This document shows, piece by piece, positions 59,071 through 64,000 of a DNA stretch of 64,000 bases. Position 1 is the first letter of the stretch; each line of letters opens with the position of its first letter. The stretch is from Limnobaculum eriocheiris. GTDB taxonomy: Bacteria > Pseudomonadota > Gammaproteobacteria > Enterobacterales > Enterobacteriaceae. Location of the stretch: the NCBI RefSeq assembly GCF_021010575.1, contig NZ_JAJNAG010000006.1, positions 1 through 64,000 of the forward strand, written 5' to 3'. A model generated the notes under the pieces. That model ran no database searches. It was given only the letters and a program-made list of their open reading frames with translations, and had not been told where the DNA came from. A program made the position numbers and the translations under genes.

Positions 59071-59541
59071 ATGCGAAGCCCAACAAAACAAGATGATTTG
59101 GTGAAGGCGTTTAAAGCGCTGTTAAAAGAAGAAAAACTCAGTTCTCAGGGAGAGATAGTTCAGGCCTTACAGGACGAAGGTTTTGAGAACATTAATCAGT
59201 CTAAAGTCTCCCGTATGCTCACTAAGTTTGGCGCAGTGCGAATTCGTAACGCTAAAATGGAAATGGTGTACTGCCTGCCAACTGAGCTGGGTGTGCCAAC
59301 GGCAACCAGCCCATTAAAAAATTTGATTCTGGATATTGATTACAATGATGCTCTGGTAGTAATCCGTACCAGTCCGGGTGCTGCACAGCTTCTGGCCCGA
59401 TTACTCGACTCAATTGGTAAATCAGAGGGTATTCTCGGTACTATCGCCGGAGATGACACAATTTTTACTACTCCAGCTAGGGGGTTTAGCGTAGAGCAGC
59501 TTTACGAAGCTATTCTTGATTTATTTGAGCAGGAACTCTGA
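59071..59541 (+). CDS. argR: ArgR, arginine repressor
   Basis: 156 residues from ATG 59071 ([20 protein letters not shown]), E. coli length. Winged helix with [20 protein letters not shown] and [15 protein letters not shown]-terminal hexamer/arginine domain with [19 protein letters not shown] and [13 protein letters not shown]. Represses arginine synthesis and serves in XerCD recombination. Divergent from mdh. Confidence 0.97.
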   Translation: MRSPTKQDDLVKAFKALLKEEKLSSQGEIVQALQDEGFENINQSKVSRMLTKFGAVRIRNAKMEMVYCLPTELGVPTATSPLKNLILDIDYNDALVVIRTSPGAAQLLARLLDSIGKSEGILGTIAGDDTIFTTPARGFSVEQLYEAILDLFEQEL

Positions 59542-59557
59542 TTCCGCTAAAAGAACT

Positions 59558-59583
59558 AAGGCCTTCCGAAGAAGGCCTTTTTT
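59558..59583 (+). terminator. Terminator after argR
   Basis: AAGGCCTTC-CGAA-GAAGGCCTT with T6 tail; perfect 9-bp stem and stable tetraloop. Confidence 0.9.
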
Positions 59584-59598
59584 GTATCCTGGCTTAAG

Positions 59599-60972
59599 CT
59601 ATTGGGTATCTTTCTGCTTTTGTTTTAAGCCAGCCAGCAGCTTATCATGAATACCACCAAAACCGCCGTTACTCATGACCAGAATATTATCTCCCGGTTG
59701 AGCGCTACGAACGATCATATCCACCAACGCATCCAAATCGCCAGACCAGTGAGCTGGTTGAATGCAGGCATCGGTTATATCAGAGACCTGCCATGGGAGA
59801 TTTGCCGGTTGCAGTAAAAACACTTCATCCGCCCGACCAAATGCCGGAGCCAGTTCATCTTTACTCACGCCCATCTTCATTGTGTTTGAACGTGGTTCCA
59901 GCACCGCCAGAATACGCTCGGTCCCGCCAACTTTACTACGTAACGCCGTCAGGGTTGCTAAAATAGCGGTTGGATGATGGGCAAAATCATCATAAACGGT
60001 AACGCCATTCACTTCACCGCGTAGCTCCAGACGACGGCGTGCATTAATGAAGTCATCTAATGCACGGCAGGCATCCTGAGGTTGAACACCAACATGACGA
60101 GCTGCTGCAATGGCCATCAGACCATTTTGCATATTGTGTTCCCCCACCAGCGACCAGTTCACTTCACCAACCACTTCACCATTTAACAGCACCTGATAAT
60201 GACTGGCTTCGGCCGTGAGCTTATTAGCCGCCCATGTTTGCCCCTCGCCGGTAGTTTCTGATTCACTCCAGCATCCCATATTAATTACGTGCTTTAAATT
60301 CAAATCGTTTTCTGGCAGTAAAATCTTGCCTTGTCCCGGAACTAAACGCACCAGATGGTGGAACTGTTTCTGAATTGCCCGCAAATCTTCAAAGATATCA
60401 GCATGATCGAATTCAAGATTGTTCAACACCAGCGTGCGCGGACAATAGTGAACAAACTTAGAACGTTTATCAAAAAAGGCACTGTCATACTCATCGGCTT
60501 CAATGACAAAAAACGGACTGTCACCTAAACGGGCCGAGACATCAAAATTTCCCGGTACGCCACCAATAACAAAACCCGGCTTATAACCACAGCGCTCCAG
60601 AATCCAGGTTGCCATACCTGCGGTCGTGGTTTTACCATGCGTACCCGCAATGGCTACCACCCAACGATCGCGCAGTACGTTGTCATGTAACCACTGAGGC
60701 CCGGAAATGTAGGGAATACCTTCTTCCAACACCGTTTCAACACAAGGGTTACCGCGCCCCATCGCGTTACCAATAATGACCAGATCGGGACGAGGATTAA
60801 GCTGTGATGGAGAGTATCCCTGAATCAGGTTGATACCCTGTTTTTCTAACAGCGTACTCATTGGTGGATAAACGTTAGCATCAGAACCTGTGACCTGATG
60901 TCCGAGGGCACGGGCCAACATGGCAATACCGCCCATGAAAGTGCCACAAATACCAAGAATATGAATATGCAT
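59599..60972 (-). CDS. mpl: Mpl, UDP-MurNAc:murein tripeptide ligase
   Basis: 457 residues, E. coli length. MHIHILGICGTFMGGIAMLA, the ATP loop VAIAGTHGKTTTAGMATWIL, EADEYDSAFFDKRSKFVHY and GEHNMQNGLMAIAAARHVG, plus DDFAHHPTAILATL. It recycles L-Ala-gamma-D-Glu-meso-DAP tripeptide into cell-wall precursors. Convergent with argR, divergent from fbp. Confidence 0.96.
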   Translation of the reverse strand: MHIHILGICGTFMGGIAMLARALGHQVTGSDANVYPPMSTLLEKQGINLIQGYSPSQLNPRPDLVIIGNAMGRGNPCVETVLEEGIPYISGPQWLHDNVLRDRWVVAIAGTHGKTTTAGMATWILERCGYKPGFVIGGVPGNFDVSARLGDSPFFVIEADEYDSAFFDKRSKFVHYCPRTLVLNNLEFDHADIFEDLRAIQKQFHHLVRLVPGQGKILLPENDLNLKHVINMGCWSESETTGEGQTWAANKLTAEASHYQVLLNGEVVGEVNWSLVGEHNMQNGLMAIAAARHVGVQPQDACRALDDFINARRRLELRGEVNGVTVYDDFAHHPTAILATLTALRSKVGGTERILAVLEPRSNTMKMGVSKDELAPAFGRADEVFLLQPANLPWQVSDITDACIQPAHWSGDLDALVDMIVRSAQPGDNILVMSNGGFGGIHDKLLAGLKQKQKDTQ

Positions 60973-61143
60973 TATATTTCCAGTTTTTGGTGTATCGAGT
61001 TAGCTCTCATTCTAACGCCTCAGATAGGTTATAAGAAGGGGAATAACCTATCAATTTCTTTAACCTTTAGTTAAAATTTCCGCACACATAACACGGATGG
61101 CATACCATCGCCATTATACCTTCGGTTGACTCAGGAATCGTTC

Positions 61144-62148
61144 ATGAAAACGTTAGGCGAATTTATCGTCGAGAAGCAGCAAGATTTCCCTCACGCTACA
61201 GGCGAACTTACTTCACTACTTTCAGCAATTAAACTAGGTGCCAAAATCATTCACCGTGATATTAACAAAGCGGGCCTGGTTGATATTCTGGGAACCAACG
61301 GCGTTTCGAACGTGCAGGGTGAAGCTCAGATGAAGCTTGATCTCTACGCCAACGAAAAGCTTAAGGCAGCACTAATAGCCCGTGGCGAAGTGGCAGGAAT
61401 TGCCTCCGAAGAAGAAGATGACATTGTTGTTTTTGAAGGCGAACGCGCCACTCACGCAAAATATGTTGTCTTAATGGATCCATTGGATGGTTCTTCAAAT
61501 ATCGATGTAAACGTCTCTGTCGGTACCATCTTCTCTATCTACCGCCGCATTACGCCAATCGGTCAACCAATCACGGAGGCCGACTTCTTGCAGCCAGGCA
61601 ATCGTCAGGTTGCAGCTGGCTATGTAGTTTATGGTTCGTCGACGATGTTGGTGTACACCACCGGCGTTGGCGTACACGCCTTTACCTACGACTCTTCCAT
61701 TGGGGTGTTTTGCCTGTCCCATGAAAAAGTCCGCTTCCCGACCAAGGGAAATATGTATTCCATTAACGAAGGTAACTACATTAAGTTTCCTTTAGGGGTT
61801 AAAAAATACCTTAAATTCTGTCAGGAGCAGGACGAATCCACCGGTCGTCCTTATACCTCCAGGTATATTGGTTCTCTGGTAGCAGACTTCCATCGCAACT
61901 TGCTGAAAGGGGGAATTTACCTCTACCCAAGTACGGCTTCACACCCGAAAGGCAAACTGCGTTTACTGTATGAATGCAACCCAATGGCTTTCCTGGCTGA
62001 ACAAGCGGGTGGTCGTGCCAGCGATGGCTTCAGACGTATTCTGGATATTGTACCGGAAGAGCTCCATCAGCGTATGCCGCTGTTTATCGGTACTGACTCA
62101 ATGGTAAAAGATGCCGAGCGCTTCATGCATAACTATCCGGATGAGTAA
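61144..62148 (+). CDS. fbp: Fructose-1,6-bisphosphatase class I
   Basis: 334 residues from [20 protein letters not shown] (E. coli 332). Metal/active-site motifs [34 protein letters not shown] and [16 protein letters not shown]. Gluconeogenic hydrolysis of FBP. Divergent from mpl as in E. coli. Confidence 0.97.
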   Translation: MKTLGEFIVEKQQDFPHATGELTSLLSAIKLGAKIIHRDINKAGLVDILGTNGVSNVQGEAQMKLDLYANEKLKAALIARGEVAGIASEEEDDIVVFEGERATHAKYVVLMDPLDGSSNIDVNVSVGTIFSIYRRITPIGQPITEADFLQPGNRQVAAGYVVYGSSTMLVYTTGVGVHAFTYDSSIGVFCLSHEKVRFPTKGNMYSINEGNYIKFPLGVKKYLKFCQEQDESTGRPYTSRYIGSLVADFHRNLLKGGIYLYPSTASHPKGKLRLLYECNPMAFLAEQAGGRASDGFRRILDIVPEELHQRMPLFIGTDSMVKDAERFMHNYPDE

Positions 62149-62180
62149 GATTTCTCATCGCTAAGTAGAATAATGTTAGC

Positions 62181-62206
62181 AAGGGCAGATGATTCTGCCT
62201 TTTTTG
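62181..62206 (+). terminator. Terminator after fbp
   Basis: AAGGGCAGA-TGAT-TCTGCCTT with T-run; one bulge in the stem, 32 bp past the stop. Confidence 0.75.
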
Positions 62207-62341
62207 ATTATTACTCTCCTGAAAGTTGATCCAGACAACAAATTTAACATTTTTAATCATCTTTATTTACATTATCGAAAACCATCGCTATTTAACGGTT
62301 AAGATATCAGTATCAATCTGATAATCATTAAAGAGGATGAC

Positions 62342-63088
62342 ATGCTGGAACATCTTCAGTGGATCGATCTGATCGTCATTGGCATTGGATTAACTGTAGC
62401 TTATGTGATTTTCGGTATTACCGGTTTTGGCACTGCCCTGATTGCCAGCCCCTTACTGGCCTTCTTTATTCCGGTGGATAAAATCGTTCCTCTGTTAGCC
62501 CTGCTGGATTGCTCCGCTGCTATTACTAATGTCATGCGGGACAGAAAAAATGCAGTAATCGGTGAAATTAAGCGCCTGGTTCCTTTGATGATTCTTGGTA
62601 GCCTGCTGGGGGCAGCAGTTCTGCTCTATACCAATCCGGACAATTTACTCATCTACCTGGCAGTATTTGTTATTGCTTACGCGCTTTACTCCCTGAGCGG
62701 CTTTAAGCCCAATACCCAATTTACCCCAAAGGCTTCTATACCCTTTGGTTTTATTGGTGGTATTTTCAGCGCCCTGTTTGGCAGCGGTGGATTTATTTAT
62801 GCTATCTATTTGTCAGGCAGAATCCCTGATAAAAATGATATTCGGGTCACTCAAAGCACTTTAATTGGTTTAAGTACGTTTACTCGCATAGTGATTTTTC
62901 TGGTTGCAGGCGTCTATACCGACTGGTCATTCCTTTCTATGGCATTAGCCCTGTTCCCGGCGATGATTATCGGTGTATTTATTGGACGCCGCATCACACT
63001 GGCGCTTTCCAGAGAAAACTTCTTACGTATCATTAATCTGGTCATACTGGTTTCAGGCATCAGTTTGTTGATTCGTGCGGTTCTTTAA
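62342..63088 (+). CDS. TauE/SafE-family membrane transporter (sulfite exporter-like)
   Basis: 248 residues, AGAGGATG context at the start. Seven to eight membrane segments in two halves; LTVAYVIFGITGFGTALIAS and FGFIGGIFSALFGSGGFIYA are the paired glycine-rich TauE/SafE motifs. Members move sulfite, sulfoacetate or related anions. Given the sulfatase in the window a sulfur link is tempting, but they are 50 kb apart and this gene lies in core DNA. Confidence 0.85.
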   Translation: MLEHLQWIDLIVIGIGLTVAYVIFGITGFGTALIASPLLAFFIPVDKIVPLLALLDCSAAITNVMRDRKNAVIGEIKRLVPLMILGSLLGAAVLLYTNPDNLLIYLAVFVIAYALYSLSGFKPNTQFTPKASIPFGFIGGIFSALFGSGGFIYAIYLSGRIPDKNDIRVTQSTLIGLSTFTRIVIFLVAGVYTDWSFLSMALALFPAMIIGVFIGRRITLALSRENFLRIINLVILVSGISLLIRAVL

Positions 63089-63177
63089 TAAGCTGTATAA
63101 AAATTGGCTGGTTATTATTGTTTACATTTATAAAACATTTATAATGATTCACGTTTACAACCTCCTGAGGCCGGGCA

Positions 63178-63291
63178 ATGAATAACATCATCAATAAAAG
63201 TATTGTTGCGCTGATTTCTATCTGTGCATTATCCGGTATCGGTGGCGTTGCGCTTGCAGGTTTAATCATCTATACCCATTCTGTGTCCTGA
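63178..63291 (+). CDS. Small single-span membrane protein
   Basis: 37 residues, TGAGG eight bases before ATG 63178. MNNIINKSIVALISICALSG and a following GVALAGLIIYTHSVS give one membrane segment with an N-in positive start. Too short for the usual gene callers. Function unknown; location between the TauE-like gene and ppa. Confidence 0.6.
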   Translation: MNNIINKSIVALISICALSGIGGVALAGLIIYTHSVS

Positions 63292-63501
63292 TAGCACAAC
63301 TTCATTTCTGACATCTGATAGCTACCGTATTCCAGTTGCTTATACATTCCCGTAAATCCTCCAACCACAATATTTCTGCTTATCTGCCTGATTAATATTT
63401 AATTAAAAGCAATATTGTCAAAAATTGAAGATTCCGTTTCAGAGTCGGCTATAATAGGCGCCAACTGTAACCCAACTTTATTTGAGTAGAAGGAAATAGA
63501 G

Positions 63502-64000
63502 ATGAGCCTTAATTTAGTCCCGGCGGGAAAAGACCTTCCGGAAGATATCTACGTTGTTATTGAAATTCCGGCCAATGCCGATCCAATCAAATACGAAGTA
63601 GACAAAGAGACTGGTGCCATTTTCGTTGACCGTTTTATGTCAACCGCCATGTTCTATCCGTGCAACTATGGTTACATTAACCATACATTATCTCTGGATG
63701 GGGATCCGGTTGACGTTTTAGTCCCAACGCCTTATCCGCTGCTGCCAGGCTCTGTTATTCGCTGCCGTCCGGTTGGCGTACTGAAGATGACTGACGAATC
63801 AGGTGAAGATGCGAAATTAGTTGCCGTTCCTCACACCAAACTGAGCAAAGAATACGATCACATCAAAGATGTGAATGATTTGCCTGAACTGCTGCGCGCA
63901 CAAATCACCCACTTCTTTGAACACTATAAAGATTTAGAAAAAGGCAAATGGGTGAAAGTTGACGGTTGGGATAACGCTGCCGCTGCTAAAGCTGAAATTA
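63502..64000 (+). CDS. ppa: Inorganic pyrophosphatase (3' end outside the window)
   Basis: The first 166 residues of about 176 are present. AAGGAAAT precedes ATG 63502. [39 protein letters not shown] and [20 protein letters not shown] carry the metal-binding Asp residues of family I soluble pyrophosphatase. It drives biosynthetic reactions by removing pyrophosphate. Cut at the right edge. Confidence 0.97.
   Translation, partial: MSLNLVPAGKDLPEDIYVVIEIPANADPIKYEVDKETGAIFVDRFMSTAMFYPCNYGYINHTLSLDGDPVDVLVPTPYPLLPGSVIRCRPVGVLKMTDESGEDAKLVAVPHTKLSKEYDHIKDVNDLPELLRAQITHFFEHYKDLEKGKWVKVDGWDNAAAAKAEI

Overview
The window is a chromosomal segment of a gamma-proteobacterium of the order Enterobacterales. 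Nearly all housekeeping proteins (FtsH, RlmE, GreA, DacB, ObgE, L21, L27, IspB, Mdh, ArgR, Mpl, Fbp, Ppa) read like E. coli orthologues, and secG-tRNA-Leu(GAG) and the ftsH-folP-glmM order are classical. The moderately low GC, the cytoplasmic alpha-amylase between dacB and obgE, and the joining of ispB/sfsB to mdh/argR and mpl/fbp/ppa suggest a lineage outside the Escherichia/Salmonella group. A Budviciaceae-like genome is possible, but that is a guess.

Layout. (1) 1-9.6 kb, surface region: the end of an IS1-family element, an autotransporter whose beta-barrel is cut by an in-frame amber codon 21 codons before its natural end, and a giant Bap/BapA-like adhesin with about 17 Ig-like repeats. 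(2) 9.6-10.6 kb: AT-rich DNA and a 525-bp remnant of an IS3-family element. (3) 10.7-27 kb: a sulfated-glycosaminoglycan (chondroitin-type) oligosaccharide utilisation locus. It holds a KdgM-type outer-membrane porin, a Tat-exported sulfatase, an AgaR-type repressor, KbaZ, AgaS, a mannose-family PTS (IIB, IIC, IID, IIA), AgaA, a GH105 unsaturated glycuronyl hydrolase, a DJ-1/PfpI protein, the class II aldolase KbaY and an anaerobic sulfatase-maturating radical SAM enzyme. The polysaccharide lyase (PL8, chondroitin ABC lyase type) survives only as an N-terminal piece at one end and a C-terminal piece on the other strand 3.6 kb away. (4) 27-38.6 kb: an integrated satellite-like element (P4-type integrase, AlpA, Icd-like protein, TOPRIM/DUF927 primase-helicase, phasing GTCGGTTT iterons, Bro-N antirepressor, no virion genes) ending beside tRNA-Leu(GAG). 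(5) 38.7-64 kb: core chromosome.

How the GAG locus would work (inference from families). Oligosaccharides cross the outer membrane through the porin. The FGly sulfatase, activated by the radical SAM maturase, removes sulfate in the periplasm. The PTS imports and phosphorylates the unsaturated disaccharide. GH105 splits off the unsaturated uronate in the cytoplasm. AgaA deacetylates GalNAc-6-P, AgaS deaminates/isomerises it to tagatose-6-P, and KbaY/KbaZ cleave tagatose-1,6-bisphosphate. Repeated TTTC/GAAA operator-like arrays and CRP-like sites in the control regions suggest one regulon under the AgaR-like protein. With PL8 broken, the strain would be a scavenger of disaccharides released by others unless a second lyase exists elsewhere.

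The best candidates for undescribed biology are the GAG-PTS locus with a GH105 hydrolase in an Enterobacterales genome and its inversion-split lyase, the helically phased iteron array of the satellite element, and the uncharacterised 341-aa cargo gene between its integrase and AlpA.
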